Below are positions 22,520 to 35,499 of a DNA stretch of 64,000 nucleotides, piece by piece (position 1 is the stretch's first letter; each line of letters opens with the position of its first letter). The DNA is from Neoarius graeffei (Eukaryota; Chordata; Actinopteri; Siluriformes; Ariidae). The stretch covers positions 21,685,099-21,749,098 of the forward strand of contig NC_083583.1 in assembly GCF_027579695.1 (NCBI RefSeq). Direction: 5' to 3'. The position numbers and the translations under genes were made by a program. The notes under the pieces are model-generated. The model was not told the origin of the DNA. It did no database searches and worked only from the letters and a program-made list of their open reading frames with translations.

Positions 22520-25500
22520 ACACAGTGTTTTTCAAAATGTATTTATTGGTCATATACAAAATAAAGTAAGCTGTATATCAACAAACATACAGTATATACA
22601 TCAATAAATTAAAAGACGCCCCGGACTGACTGATACAGTTATTTCATCATTAATATACCAATACATTATATTACTTATCTACAAATTCCAAAAAGTACAA
22701 TAACTTAGTTGATAAATACTTACAATTAAATGGACTTTTACTGTATGTATAATTGCCATACAAATTACTGTGACAGAATTCATTACACCTCATACAGAAA
22801 AACAGAACAGATTCTTTTTATAGACAGAAAAAGATGATGCTTTCCATATTCATTACCTCTCAGTTTATAGCTTGAATACTTTGGGGGGGGGGGGGGGGGA
22901 CTAAAAAACAAAACATTGCTCCTATGATGAGGTCGGTCATGTAGACATAGCAGTTTGAGTGATGGAGGGAACAACAGGGGAGACAATCAGGAAAAAAAAA
23001 AAGAAAAACAAAACAAATTGGTCTATGAAAAGGGACACAATAACTCTCCGATGTACTGCATACAAATTGATTTTGCATTAAATGATACATTTCTTTTTGC
23101 TTCACACAGAGGACAAGCACCAAGCTGAAAGAAGCACGAGAGTGCCATCAATACGAATGTATAAAAATGTCCGACGGTACATGGGGATCCTCGTTTTATT
23201 GATTTATGAGTCATGAATCTGGAAGAGAAAAGTCACGCAACATGATAAGCAAGTCCCAAACACCAACAGCGACAATGTTAACAGTTGCAATAGCAGTGCG
23301 ATAAGAGGTTAATGATTTAAACTGCCCACGGCAGCCAAATGCGGGGGGAAAATCTGGGTTTCCTGGTTAAACCTTAACAAGAGACAGGAGATGTGAAGAA
23401 TTTGAGACTCATTTGTCTTTGAGAAGAAATGAAACCTTTCAATGCTCCTCCCAAGAGGCCGAATGTGAAAGGCAACTGGGAATGCAACAGAGCAGGCAAG
23501 AGCAAATAGAAGTCATTGGGTACGATGTATTAACGTAGCTTGGCGTAGTTAACGCACTACACTTACACTCCGCAGGAGAAGAAGTAGGACAAAGTGTTGC
23601 ATTTTTTTTGCACAGCAACAGAAACAGACACCTGAGACCAGAGCGAGCTCAGTCAGCCTGCTGCTTCCTACCGATCTGACAAAAGAGCCGGTTGTGGCTC
23701 GGGGTCAAACGGGTGCGAGTTGGTGGTTACACACACATTGTTCTCAGCAAGGTCATCTCAATTGAGTATCTGAGCCAATTCTGTAAGCTGTTCCCAGGAT
23801 TGTCTCGGTTTGCTTTTAATATCCATGGTGTTAGGCTCCTGGGAGGTAGCACTATTTTTGAAAGGGGAAAACGAATTGTAAGTGTATTTTCTATTAAAAA
23901 CACCACAAAAGAAGTTGTATTACTGTATCAGAGGACGTTCCAGAAACAGTCTTGAGGTAAATGTTAATTGTTGCATTGTTTAAAATGTTGATTGTTGCAT
24001 TAGCTTCGTTGATTAATCTCAATCGCTGCTGAAAAAAAATAATAATAATTAAAAAAATTAAATAAAATCCAGCTTGGTCTGACCAGCTACAAAAACACAA
24101 ACTGAGCTGGTCAAGCTTGTAGACCTTCCCTGGCAGATAACTTCTTTTCCATCTTCATGATTACCAGACTATGTTGATCAATAAACATTTGAGATTTTCT
24201 AACAGGCTTGCTGTTTATTTTCTTAAAAATAACTTGTCTGTGATGGAGTTAGTGGCAGGAATTCAGAAATGGTTTCCTTCTACCAGCTGGCAAAGACGGT
24301 CTACCAGCTTGAGCAGCTCGGTCTGCATTTTGGCATCTGGTAGCTGGATTTTTCAGCAGAAACGTGATCTTTATACATGCAAATATAGCGCCTTGAGAAA
24401 AATTAGGACAAGCTGTAGAATTCAAACAAATGGAAAAATGGAAACAGTCTCTCACCGTTTGTGGTTAGCGAAAAAAATAAAACAGAAACCCCATCTTCCC
24501 TACCGCCCACATTTGCATATAATTCATATGTTCACTTCTACACCAAGTCACCACAACAACGACAACAATGACGTACGTGAACGAGCCAAGCCACCCCATT
24601 CTACCCTGCTGCACAACAGGAAGAGGAGGATTGCAAGTCTAAAAGTATTAGGCAGTGGTGCTACCTGGAGCACAAGCACTTCCATGAGGAGCACAGCATT
24701 AGTTTGCTAGTAAGCTAGTAGCGTTAGTTTAACCCTTTAAAACAAACAAAAAACAAACAAAAAAAACCCAACCACCCCCACACAGCGCTCACAAACGTCG
24801 CACAGAACTGCCACGGCCGATAGGAGAAACGCCACCACTGGTTACGAAAGCAACGCCAAAAATGGACCAAAGACTCCATTACAGAACAAATTCACAGATT
24901 AACCAGTCAGAGGAAATTCATTTTCTTCATTTACACCGATTTCTAATTTTAAAAAATAAAAAATAAATTAGACCTACTATATTTATTCAGATCTAAATGC
25001 CAGATAAGTGCAGCTTAAGAAGAGCTCAATATGTTCAAAGCCCCATAATCACAACAGCAAACCTGAAGTGGACTAGAAAAGAAAGGAAAAAAAAAAAAAG
25101 AATCCAACAGCAACACTGATAGACAACATGATACGATGCAGCCAAGCATCCAACAAACGTTTCTGTGGATTTAATCTATAGTCAGTGCATTTAGTAACAG
25201 ATTCTTATACATGAAATTTGCTCATTTCATTTCATCTTACACTGAATAGACCCATTTAATATTAGGTTTATGGCACCATTGCTCAATGGAAATGTTTGAG
25301 TGTGTTTTTTTTTTTAAGATGCAGGCTACTGATAGTAGCTTTGAAAGACGGAAGCAGTCACACGCTGTCTGTATCTGTGGATTGTCACTCAGCTCTGTTT
25401 AAACCAGGGTTCATAAAACTCTGGAGAGCCAGAAAACTGCTCAGGCTTACAAACACACCGGATTCCATTCATGTGCTGAACATCAAGCCCTTTCTGAGAT

Positions 25501-27090
25501 GAATCAGGTGTGATGGAGCTCAGAACCCCGACCCTGATCTCTGGAGACAGTGTACCATGATGCACATAGTCAGGGCTGGAAAAATCTACATAAATAATGA
25601 AACAATTTTGGCTGGTGTAAAGTTTTTAAGGCCTAATTGAGCTTTTTTTTTTTTTTTGCATTGAACCTACCAACATTTGTTATGAAAAAGAAACTTAAAG
25701 GAATATGAATAGGGGGAAGAAAAAAAACAAATAAAAAAAAATAAAAAATTCAGTACCATTACTGCATACAGTGCTTGTGTAGAGTAACTTCTCAGCATAA
25801 TGCAAAAGACGTGACCCTTCAATAAATGGTTTAACATTTATATTTCTTACATTTTTACTACTAGTGCTCCCTAAACCAACAGCCCAACAATAAACAAAAG
25901 GCATTCCCAAAATTGGGGGGGGGGGGGGGAGAAAAGGGGGGAAAAACCCACACAAAACAAAACCCACCGTACACGAGAGAGAGCACATTGCTCAGTCTTT
26001 CATTTTGCTCATTGAAAATCAGTGCAGTGTCACTTCCCTGGCATTTAAAAAGAAAATGACAAATAATAAAAACAGAATACATTAAATAGGATCTACCATA
26101 GAAACAGTTTACACCAAAAATATAAAAATCACACGTCACAAAAAAAGGACTTTATCAAACAGAGGTGATGAGATTAACACATCCCACAAACCTTCATTGT
26201 AGATCCACTTTCCTGAGAATTGTTTTTCCTTCCTTAACTCACTTTACTTTAATGACGAATACAAAGAGTAAGAATGCTCGTTACTAAATAGTGCATAAAG
26301 ACCCAGTGTTGCTGATGTCAAGGAAACCGTGTCCGGTCCCTTCGGCATCCAAGTGCAAAAGCACTCGACGCTACTGCTACGCTTTAAGCCGCCCGGGAAT
26401 GCTTTCACACACCGCACACTCGCTGTTGTTCCTGACAGGATAAGCCAAGCATCAGAAACACAGTCTAAACCAATTTAGAAAAAACATTTCATAGATGAGC
26501 TGACATTTTTACTCAGTACAGGTTGTGTGTCAAATCAGCTGCACTGGAGAGGGGGAATATTGAAGGATTGTGGGTAACGTGTCCCCATCACCTGGGTTTG
26601 GCCAAAAATAACAGAAGAGCATCACATCCAAAAATAGTGAATAGTACCATCACCTTATCACTTACACGTCACACCACACGCGCTAGTCCACAGTTTTACG
26701 CGCCTAGTCACTAGAAAAAGCTATCGACTTCAATAGTTAAGCCACTTTTGGTACAATTGCAAAAAAGAGAGATATCAAACAACTTTATAGTTCTTTTTTT
26801 AAATGTTTTATAAATAATGCAAGATACTCTATGTGTGATTTTTTTAATATAAAATTCAAGACTCCACCATATAGACAAAGAATCTTAGAATACGTTACGC
26901 AACGTCACAGCGACAGATTTTATGGTAAAGCTTGAGAGATTGCCGGTTTATGCAACCGGATAGTCCCCTTTTTTCTTTTCTCTTTTTTTTTAATTTAAGA
27001 GCAATCTTTTTCTGTATTGGTAAAGGGGATAAAAGAAGAGAACGAGTCTCTCTGGAGTTAGTGGGAAGCATAAGACTGAAAAACAACAAC

Positions 27091-27129
<39 letters not shown>

Positions 27130-28334
27130 CAACACTTTGTAAATTAACAATGATGTATAAAGAAAATATAGTTTTACCAGCATAAAAACACGACAAAATT
27201 TCACAAGCTCCACAAAGGAAACTAAAATCAGCAGTTTGACTTTCCACAACATAAAAGATCTTATTGCCTTGCCAATAAGCTTCTGTCATAAAAGAAAAAT
27301 CCTTTTTTAAAATTTCTTAGGAAAAAAAAGGACTACCCAATCACATAAACTGGTCTCAGTTATCCTGATAGCTACCATACGAATAATCACCAGCTGATTC
27401 CTCTCGTCTCATCTCACTTTTCAGCAGTGGCTGGTCAGTGCACGACATTAGACAACGGTAAAGGGACGCAAAAGTGTGAAGAGTAGTAGAGCATGTTCAA
27501 GACTGGAAGCATCTCGGAGTAGGAGATACACCAGTGCAGGGTCAGTATAAACACAGAAAGGACACTAATACTATACAGTACATCAGACGTGTATGTCCTG
27601 GACAAGCTCCCTGTCCTAACTAACCCAACTTTATAGGATTTCTTGTAAAAAGTAAAAAATAGCCTCGTCTTTGTTCCATATCCTTGTGTTTATCAACACA
27701 AGGTGGAGATTGAAAGTGTACAAAGTGTACGTCTGCTTTGTGACCGAGTTCTCGGACACAGGAAAAAGATGGAAGTACAAAACACAGCAACACAATGAAT
27801 TTCAAATAGTGCATAAAAATAATTTAAGGGGGGGGGGGGGGGGGGGTTGGGGGGGACAAAAAAAAAAAAAAACACACTTGGGCCCTAAAGTACATCATTC
27901 TCCCCCCCCCCCCAAAAAAAAAAAAAAAAAAAACCACCACAAAATATAAGGACTATAAATCCAGCACTCATTGCAGTCATGAGGGACAAAACAGTTTTGC
28001 TGCTTCTTTTGCAAATTCTTGTGATTTCTTTGAAATGTGGAGATTTTTCTGGAAGCCCATTCATCCCAATTGTCCTTGGTAGTGGTTTTGGTTTGGAAGT
28101 GTGTGTACAGAAGGATACTGTACTGACCAATTCAAGTGGAAGTATCAGGATTTGTTGAGGACACTTGTCTTTTTAGACACCAGTCCTCCATGTCAGGTTC
28201 CAGCTCACAAATCTGGAACAATTGCACCCTTACTGAATCTGTCCCGTGCCTAAATCGTGATGCACTGACCAAGCCCCTTTCCCTCTCTCTCCCTCATCCC
28301 TCCTGCTCTCTCTCTCCCCCCTCACTGGCCTGTA
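22520..28334 (-). other. mafg: probable long mafg 3'UTR
   Basis: From the mafg stop codon leftward for about 5.8 kb there is no recognisable transposon, SINE or coding exon, although repeats are dense on both sides. The stretch holds homopolymer runs (poly-G near 22885, 25917 and 27829; poly-C near 27903), an (AAT)n repeat at 27090-27126 and AU-rich segments. A minus-strand AATAAA sits at 22547-22542, just before repeats resume, and is a candidate poly(A) signal. Long 3'UTRs are known for MAFG. The extent is inferred only from the absence of repeats and the position of the signal, so a shorter UTR plus unique intergenic DNA is also possible. Confidence 0.45.
27090..27126 (+). repeat. (AAT)n microsatellite
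   Basis: About 12 trinucleotide units within the presumed mafg 3'UTR. Confidence 0.95.
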
Positions 28335-28814
28335 CTAAGACCTAGCATCTGTTTTGGACTTGACTATCGTGATGACGCTGGTGGCACCCACTTTCCCCGG
28401 TACGAGCGGCCCGATGACAGAGGCCAGAGACCCGCGGGCGGAGACAGGAACAGGCGCGTTGGTGATGGGCACCGCAGGAGCACGAGCCACAGTCCTGGCA
28501 AAGCTCTGCAGTGCCTCATATTTGGAGCGCAGGGCATCAAGCTCCACTTTCATGCTGGCGTTTTCTGAAGCGAGCTTCTCCACCTCCTGCTGGAGCTCAG
28601 CCTTCTGGCGTTCAAGCTCCTCCTTCTGAGTGACACGCTTGACTCGGCAGCTGGCGGCATAGCCACGGTTCTTGAGCGTACGCCGCCGCTGCTTCAGCTG
28701 TACGATCTCCTCCTTGGAGAGGCCACGCAGGTGCTGGTTGAGCTCACGCACAGACATTGACACCAGCTCGTCGTCTGTGAGGCTCGTGCCATTCTCGCCT
28801 GGCTCCCGCTTCAC
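28335..28814 (-). CDS. mafg: mafg second coding exon (bZIP region to stop)
   Basis: This exon encodes residues 13-171 of a small Maf transcription factor, which heterodimerises with NRF and CNC/BACH factors or homodimerises at MARE/ARE sites in the nucleus. It opens after a TTTTAG acceptor with [10 protein letters not shown], a sumoylation-type VKRE motif known in MafG. The Maf extended homology region follows (about residues 23-53, [20 protein letters not shown]), then the basic region (about 53-72, [18 protein letters not shown]) and a leucine zipper (about 76-118). The C-terminus [15 protein letters not shown] is the MafG signature and separates it from MafK and MafF. There is no transactivation domain, as expected for small Mafs. 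The total of 171 aa against 162 in human MafG reflects an Ala/Pro/Val-rich insert near residues 124-145. The stop is TAG at 28337-28335. Confidence 0.96.
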   Translation of the reverse strand: MKREPGENGTSLTDDELVSMSVRELNQHLRGLSKEEIVQLKQRRRTLKNRGYAASCRVKRVTQKEELERQKAELQQEVEKLASENASMKVELDALRSKYEALQSFARTVARAPAVPITNAPVPVSARGSLASVIGPLVPGKVGATSVITIVKSKTDARS

Positions 28815-28907
28815 CTAAAACACAAAGGGGGGAAAGTGAGGGATGATGTGGAGAATGGTGAAGGGGAGATTTTCAAACAAACAGTGTAGAAGAAAAAGGT
28901 GACACAC

Positions 28908-28943
28908 CTTCAAGGCTTTGTTTCCCTTGTTAGTGGTCGTCAT
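28908..28943 (-). CDS. mafg: mafg first coding exon (residues 1-12)
   Basis: The exon starts after a TCTCGCAG acceptor (28976-28975), carries 31 nt of 5'UTR and the ATG at 28943, then encodes MTTTNKGNKALK and ends before a GTGTGT donor at 28907. This matches the MafG N-terminus (MTTPNKGNKALK in mammals). It splices in phase 0 to VKREPGEN in the exon at 28814, reproducing the family's [12 protein letters not shown] junction. The 36-nt coding part is invisible in an ORF scan. Confidence 0.94.
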
Positions 28944-28974
28944 GCCACGAGAGCCGCTTGTAAACCACACAGAT

Positions 28975-30390
28975 CTGCGAGACAGGAAACAGATATGCTT
29001 AATCCACCAGTTCTATAAATCATAAAGTACTGGCTTTACAAATCCCCGCCCCCCCCCGTGGATGAGGCCTAGATTAAATCATTTTTATATTTAGCTGCAA
29101 CTGATATGATTTTAAAATAAACTGCACACTAAAAGTATTCTCAGTTCCTCCTGCCACGTGTACCATGAACTAGTTACCTTTCTCTAAAAAGAAACCTGGG
29201 ATAGTGAAAGTGGCAGCATGTAACCACCAGCTTCCTGTCTCCAACTTCCTGTGTGGCTCTAGTGGTTGGAAACCTTCACTCAATTTCGAGAACACCTTTT
29301 TTGATGAGAGTTCTGCTTGTCGCTGATAGGCTGGTGAACAGCTACCCGGGGGAGGAGCCAAACAGTGCAAGGAGGAAGTGGTGGCATGGGCAGCAGGCCA
29401 GGGGATTACCAGACAGTAATAGACTAATTAGACTGCACTCTCATTTCTAAGGGAAAACAGGAGGCTTTGAATTTTAAACATTTCATAAATCTGTGTTAAA
29501 AGCACGACACAAAACGGCGCTACGTTCAGAAAAGGCGTTTTCCTTTGAGCTGAATCTTTTAGACAGAAACAATTCTAATATGAATAAAACGTTCATTTAA
29601 GACCAGGCTTTTTCATTTACCATACACACGCGCATGGCTACTGCTCAATCTAATCCAGCTCAGCCGCGACAGCTGACTGAACGCTGAGAACTGCTCAGCC
29701 TTTTCCATCAAAGTGACAGCTACAAAAACGTCAAAGCCGGTATCTAGTTCTCATTTTTAGACTGAATTAGAGGAAACAGGTACCTGTTACAGGAAACAAA
29801 GAAAGGGAAATCATCATGTAAAATGTAAATTACTTCAGTTCACACATGCGCGTGCGCACACAAAAACCTCTACAATGGGCCTCATTGAGGTGGGCACAGG
29901 GATGACACCCCTGCAGCACCGGGGTGTTCCCATGAAGGGCAGCTATTGTTCAAGCTGCCATCATGGGATCGAACGAGGATGATTCTGCACATTCCTTCAC
30001 ATCCCTCAGCCGGCACCTCGCCTCAAACATCAGAGCACAGCATTACTAACAGCCACATAAAAAATAAAATAAAAAAAATAATAAAACCCAGAGCAAACAG
30101 AAGAAACAAAGATGATGAAACTATGACCCAAAGTCATGAGCTGTCTCATATCACAGACCGTGCCATAATACTTTTAAATATGTCCTGTGCACTAATTAGT
30201 ACGAGAAACCGTACCAATTAAACCCCTTGAACCTCAAGGATGATTGATTGCAGACTTCTCTTCCTCATACGTGAAAAACATTCCTTCCAACATGTTCCAG
30301 TGTAATAAATTAATAATGTGCCAGTCTGGCAGGCAAACAGGTTCAACAACCACAGAAAGAAAATACCCCGATTCATTTATTTCTCTCATC
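28975..30390 (-). other. mafg intron 1, proximal part
   Basis: No exon or mobile element recognised. A short C-run lies near 29048. A CpG-containing stretch near 29870-30010 is unassigned. Confidence 0.4.
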
Positions 30391-30393
30391 TCA

Positions 30394-30757
30394 TTATCTG
30401 TAGCCGCTTTATCCTGTTCTACAGGGTCGCAGGCAAGCTGGAGCCTATCCCAGCTGACTACGGGCGAAAGGCGGGGTACACCCTGGACAAGTCGCCAGGT
30501 CATCACAGGGCTGACACAGACACAGACAACCATTCACACTCACATTCACACCTACGGTCAATTTAGAGTCACCAGTTAACCTAACCTGCATGTCTTTGGA
30601 CTGTGGGGGAAACCGGAGCACCCGGAGGAAACCCACGCGGACACGGGGAGAACATGCAAACTCCGCACAGAAAGGCCCTCGCTGGCCACGGGGCTCGAAC
30701 CCGGACCTTCTTGCTGTGAGGCGACAGCGCTAACCACTACACCACCGTGCCGCCCCC
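30394..30757 (-). mobile_element. young tRNA-derived SINE (minus)
   Basis: Full-length DANA-like SINE with A box GGTGTAGTGGTTAGCG and B box GGGTTCGAGCCC on the minus strand and the tail AGATAATGAGATGAGAG. Flanked by CATTTATTT on both sides. It lies 33 bp from an opposite-strand copy. Confidence 0.9.
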
Positions 30758-30789
30758 ATTTATTTATTTAAAAAAAAAAAAAACGCCCG

Positions 30790-31138
30790 GGGCGGCACGG
30801 TGGTGTAGTGGTTAGCGCTGTCGCCTCACAGCAAGAAGGTCCGGGTTCGAGCCCTGTGGCCGGCGAGGGCCTTTCTGTGCGGAGTTTGCATGTTCTCCCC
30901 GTGTCCGCGTGGGTTTCCTCCGGGTGCTCCGGTTTCCCCCACAGTCCAAAGACATGCAGGTTAGGTTAACTGGTGACTCTAAATTGACCGTAGGTGTGAA
31001 TGGTTGTCTGTGTCTATGTGTCAGCCCTGTGATGACCTGGCGACTTGTCCAGGGTGTACCCCGCCTTTCGCCCGTAGTCAGCTGGGATAGGCTCCAGCTT
31101 GCCTGCGACCCTGTAGAACAGGATAAAAGTGGCTAGAG
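30790..31138 (+). mobile_element. young tRNA-derived SINE (plus)
   Basis: Opposite orientation to the copy at 30394, same consensus, a few internal bases (GTGAGTGTGAAT) missing. The A-rich flank followed by GCCC occurs on both sides. Confidence 0.9.
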
Positions 31139-31140
31139 AA

Positions 31141-32420
31141 AAAAAAAAAAAAAGCCCACTTTCATTTAGTATGCATGTTCGATGCTTAACTACATCACAC
31201 TCTACCTGTTCCAAATCCCACACACATCAGCCAAGGTGAACCGCGAGCATATACTTCCAGAAAAGCATCTGGAGTAGTACAGTATACGATTAAAGACAGC
31301 CATAATCTTTAATTAAGTAAACAATTAAGCCGACTTTTCCCAATCACTCCACAGTACAGGTTTCTCAACATCACATTTAAAAGCCCAGGATTTGCATTTC
31401 ACACAAAAAGGGATTTTCAAAGAGAGCTTTTCATTTATTTAAAGCCGTCATTCACTGGGAGGACACGAGCGAAGTCAGACGCCGTTGACCTTCGTCTCAG
31501 TAGTAAAACACACCCGGTGCATATTAAGAGATTAAGGGTGTGAGTGAGGGAGAGAGAGTGCGAGATGGAGGGAGTCATTTCCTCAAGAAGCATCTGCACG
31601 AGTCCTGTCAGCAACTACACCCATTTCCAGCACCGGATCACAGGGGAACGGCTACCGCTCCGAGGAACGAGAACCTACTAATCCCAGAAGGTCCTATACA
31701 AGAGCGCGAGCAAGAGAGATAGACAAGTGTGTGTTTTATCCTGCACAGGCCAGCTGAAATCCCTCCGTATGGAGTAGCGCACTGGGCCACAGGCTCAGGA
31801 TTAGACTGATTAACCTGTCCATCTTCGTCTCCGCCTTCGGAACACAGAGGACGGATAACTGCAAAAGCAACAAACAGCGACACGGCAAAATAGACCCGTT
31901 TTATTACATTTAACAGGACGAAAAAAAATTGCACCTATTTGATTTGAGAATTTCTGCCCATGTTTGCAGAAAATCAGACTATTAAGATCATACACTCACT
32001 GGCCACTTTAGTAGGAACACCTGTACATTTGATTCAATTAAAATAGTCTCTGTATAGCATGTTTAACAATGGAAATTGCCAAAAAGCAGCTTTACAGAAA
32101 TCTGGATACAAGCTTTTAATACAAATTTCTCTTTCAGGCAAATTCACACACTTATTCAAATCAGCCCATCACACAGCAGCAATGCATACAAATCATACAG
32201 ATACAGGTCAAGAGCTTCAATTCATGTTCACGTCAAAACATCAGAATGGGGATCTCGGTGACTTTGACTGCAGCACAGTTGCTGGTTTGAAGATTCCAGA
32301 AACTAAAAACCAAAAGCTTCCCATCAGAGGCAGTAATGTGGGTGGAAATGCCTTGTTGATGTGAAAGGTCAGAGGAGAATGCCCAGACTGGTTTATACCT
32401 CACGGCAAGTTCACAGTAAC
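31141..32420. other. mafg intron sequence, unassigned
   Basis: Unique-looking DNA with purine-rich GAGAG runs near 31540-31720. No exon identified. Confidence 0.35.
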
Positions 32421-32423
32421 TCA

Positions 32424-33113
32424 GGCCAAGTTTACATTAGACCGTATCTGTCTCGTTTTCTTCGCGGATGTACTGTCCGTTCACATTAAAACGCCGGGAA
32501 ACACCGGGAAATGGGAATCCACCAGAGCCCACGTATTCAACCCAGTTTGTGTCTGGTCCGGTGCTGTGTAAACATTGAGGATACGCGGATACGCTGTGCT
32601 GAGCTCTAGCTGACGTCGTCATTGGACAACATCACTGTGACATCCACCTTCCTGATTCGCTGGCGTTGGGATCACACACACAGCGGCTCAGTCCCGAATC
32701 ACTGCTCGTGCGCTTCACTCGTGCGCTCTGTGAGCTGCGCAGGGCCGGAGTGCGCACCCTCCAGAGGGCACTCGCTGTTCAGGGCGGAGTGATTTGGAGT
32801 CCAGGAGGAAGCGCTGAGCTGCACTGAGGTTTATTTACACATTTCAACCTCCTTCAGGCGCTTAAACTCAGTGAGAACATGAACATCACAGCCAGGTGTG
32901 TTTATCTGCTGGAGAAGGTGTTCGCTTGCCATCTTTCCACTTGCAAGTGGTGAGTGACTTGCGCATGCCCGATATGCACTGGGATCATGTGACGTGCCGT
33001 CTAATTAGTCATGTGATTAGCGTATCCGTGTATTGGCGTTGCTGTGTGCACACGAATCGTTTTAAAAACGTTAATCTGATGATCCGCTGATTCGAAATAA
33101 TGTAAACAGGGCC
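32424..33113 (-). mobile_element. Harbinger-type MITE, GGTGGGGTTTACATTAG family copy 2 (divergent interior)
   Basis: Ends GGCCAAGTTTACATTAG and the complement of GGCCCTGTTTACATTATTTC, flanked by TCA on both sides. The frame at the micro-ORF position (32932 down to 32831) begins with the same MAS but continues as MASEHLLQQINTPGCDVHVL to a stop after 33 codons, unlike the other four copies. It therefore derives from a different internal deletion of a shared parent. Confidence 0.8.
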
Positions 33114-33211
33114 TCAGTGTCAATACAGAGGCAATTATAGGAAATCGTGTGTTCTGATTATCGAGAAATAGTCCAAATTTCTTGACCAATTATCTCAAGC
33201 AACTTGGCAAA

Positions 33212-33322
33212 ATGGCAGCTAATCGCTTCGTCACCATAAGTGAGGAAGAATTACAAAAGTTATGAAAGAAAATGCTGTTCCTAAAAGCACTAAAGATGCT
33301 ACAAAGTTTGGTCAAAGGTAAG
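33212..33322 (+). pseudogene. Crypton/DUF3504-like first-exon fragment
   Basis: ATGGCAGCTAATCGCTTC opens MAANRFVTISEEELQKL, then, after a one-base frame change, KENAVPKSTKDATKFGQ followed by a GTAAGG donor. The pattern (RFv-vtEeElqkLl, then a Lys-rich STKkaTkf block) resembles the N-terminus of fish Crypton-type tyrosine recombinase proteins and their KCTD1/ZMYM-related DUF3504 relatives. Nothing downstream within 2 kb continues it. Identification is by memory of the motif, so moderate to low certainty. Confidence 0.35.
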
Positions 33323-35499
33323 GTGGAATTGAGATTTATTTTATCTATTTCAAAACAAAAAAGTATTTTATGGGACTCGGCATAGATAAGTGACAAGCCT
33401 GCACGCATGTTGCATTACATTGGCCTGGCGTTTTTGAAAATTGAAATAAATTTAACGCAATTTAAAAAAATAAAATAAAATCACCGGTGTATTTATACTA
33501 AAACAAATTATCCTCCTTAGGCTCAGTGAATAATAACTGAGACTAAGTCAGCGATATTCATCTAGCCTTTGGCGAATAACTTAATTATAGCTGTAGCAAG
33601 CAGAAAAGCATCTCTAGGTAGGTTTTCATTGCAGTTTTGCCCAAAATTGAAATTATTTTAATTTTTTTAAGGTTAACAAAACACCGAATGGTCTGTTTTC
33701 ATCGAGTGGTGTTGTGATTAAAGCCGGGTTTCCTCCAAGACGCAAAAAGTGCCGTCATGGTGATTTCAACTGCATTCACCACAACAGCTTAAATAGTGGC
33801 TTAAATGAGAAAACTGCGTTTCCATCTTAATTTTTCATCTTAATATTGTTTTGTTGAATCATCCATCTCAGACCTTTTTTGACGATATTTGAGAGCCTTT
33901 TTTTTTTTTAAATTCATGAGTTTCCATTACTTTTTGTTTTAACTTTGTAATTTCAAGTTGTGCATTAAAGCCGGTTAATGGAAACCTGCCTTCTGAGACG
34001 ACAGCGGGCACAGGCTCACTGAGATTGGAAAAAGACCAGCTGACTCTTTTTTAATCGAGTTTCGATGGTTGAATAATTGCACGAATGTGCAGATGTAGCT
34101 AATAAAGTAGATGGTGAACGTATTGTGTGTAAGACATGATTAACCTACTGACGTGAACAATGTACAGAACAAAATGCTGTTTGTAATTCCAAAAACAGGT
34201 CTGTTCCGTAAATGATCTGAAGATGAGCTGCAAGTAATTATGTAATTTTTTTTTTCAGTTTGTCTGTAATACATCCAAAATCTCAAAAAAAAAAAAAAAA
34301 TCCCACTTTTCATAGTGTGTGTACACACAACAGATTTAAGCGAAGTGGCACAGAGTAAAAATAACCCAAATCTAAATCAGACTGCAATACCAGAGCAACT
34401 AGCAAAACACACAAAGACAGTTCCCCTCCTGCATTCTTCCACTCCACTGTTTGAGCGCAAGCATCACTACACAATAGACCGGATTAACACGCACCAACCT
34501 GAGGGGGAGGGGCTTCATCTTTATCAGGCCTCGTCTTATTTCCCTAGTGTCCGACCCCCATCCCCCATCAGCCCCTGCTCTGTTAGTGCCGCCAGCCAAC
34601 AACCCACCCCCCTGTACCATGCACCAGCCTGCCACACACACACACACACCTTACTCCATCAGCAAGTCCATTGAGAACACCAAAAAGGTTATGATGATTT
34701 AGGACATGTGTAGATGAACAAGGGGAAAAAATAAAAAAAAAAGGACATGTCCATATGGTGCACACAGCGGGCAGCGTCTAGCCTAAATTTCAATTTCAAC
34801 CCACGTGGACTAAATAGTGCAGCGTGCAGCAATTGGTCGCTACGTTCAAGCAGCTGTTCTGTGCCAGATCAGACTGGCGTCTTCAGCGAGAGACTGAAGG
34901 CAGAGATAAAGAGACAGAAGCCGAAAGAACTGTAGCGCGTGTCTCTCTTTCACATGAATATATAGCAGGAATTGACTGCATGAGAGAGATGACACAAGGA
35001 GGACAGAAGGGCATCATCATAACTCCTTGCTTTCATCCAACCACCCACTCACACACACCACTTATGGCGATTCTGTTTAATATTCCTCAGTAAGGAGAGG
35101 TCACAGACAAGAAACAGACGTCTTCCTGCTGCACCAACATACCTCATTACCTCTGATAAAAGGACTTACACTCCTGTCAGAGTGTGTGTTTAAGCAACAC
35201 ATGTACCACTGCACAATTATTCTGTGGAGAAATTCATGATGATCGCTGGAATTCAAACTGAAGGCATGATTTTGCACAATTGTTCAGACAATATAGAAAC
35301 AAAAACAGCTTTAACGCTCAGGTTACTGTTTATAAAAAAAAAAAGAAAATTGCCTTTTGTTAGTCTTATTAATTTAAAGTGCATACATACAGTATAAACT
35401 CAAAACTGACTATTAAACATGAATAAAGAAATTTAGTCACGGAGCTAAGTAATGTCTTAAGATTAACACCAATGCAGCAAATAATAAGTTTAATAGTTT
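33323..35499. other. mafg intron sequence, unassigned
   Basis: AT-rich with poly-A/T runs and a short (CA)n near 34635. No exon or full repeat recognised. Confidence 0.35.

Noticed and set aside
22783..23214. ORFs with PPPPPP runs on the minus strand
   Set aside because: They come from a poly-G homopolymer in the presumed mafg 3'UTR.
27058..27289. ORFs with poly-Tyr or poly-Ile runs
   Set aside because: They are translations of the (AAT)n microsatellite.
30380..31140. tRNA genes at the SINE heads
   Set aside because: A and B boxes are present but the sequence does not fold as a tRNA and continues into the SINE body.
34315..34674. 119-aa plus-strand ORF
   Set aside because: Low-complexity Pro/Ser/His text from CA- and C-rich DNA. 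No conserved pattern seen.
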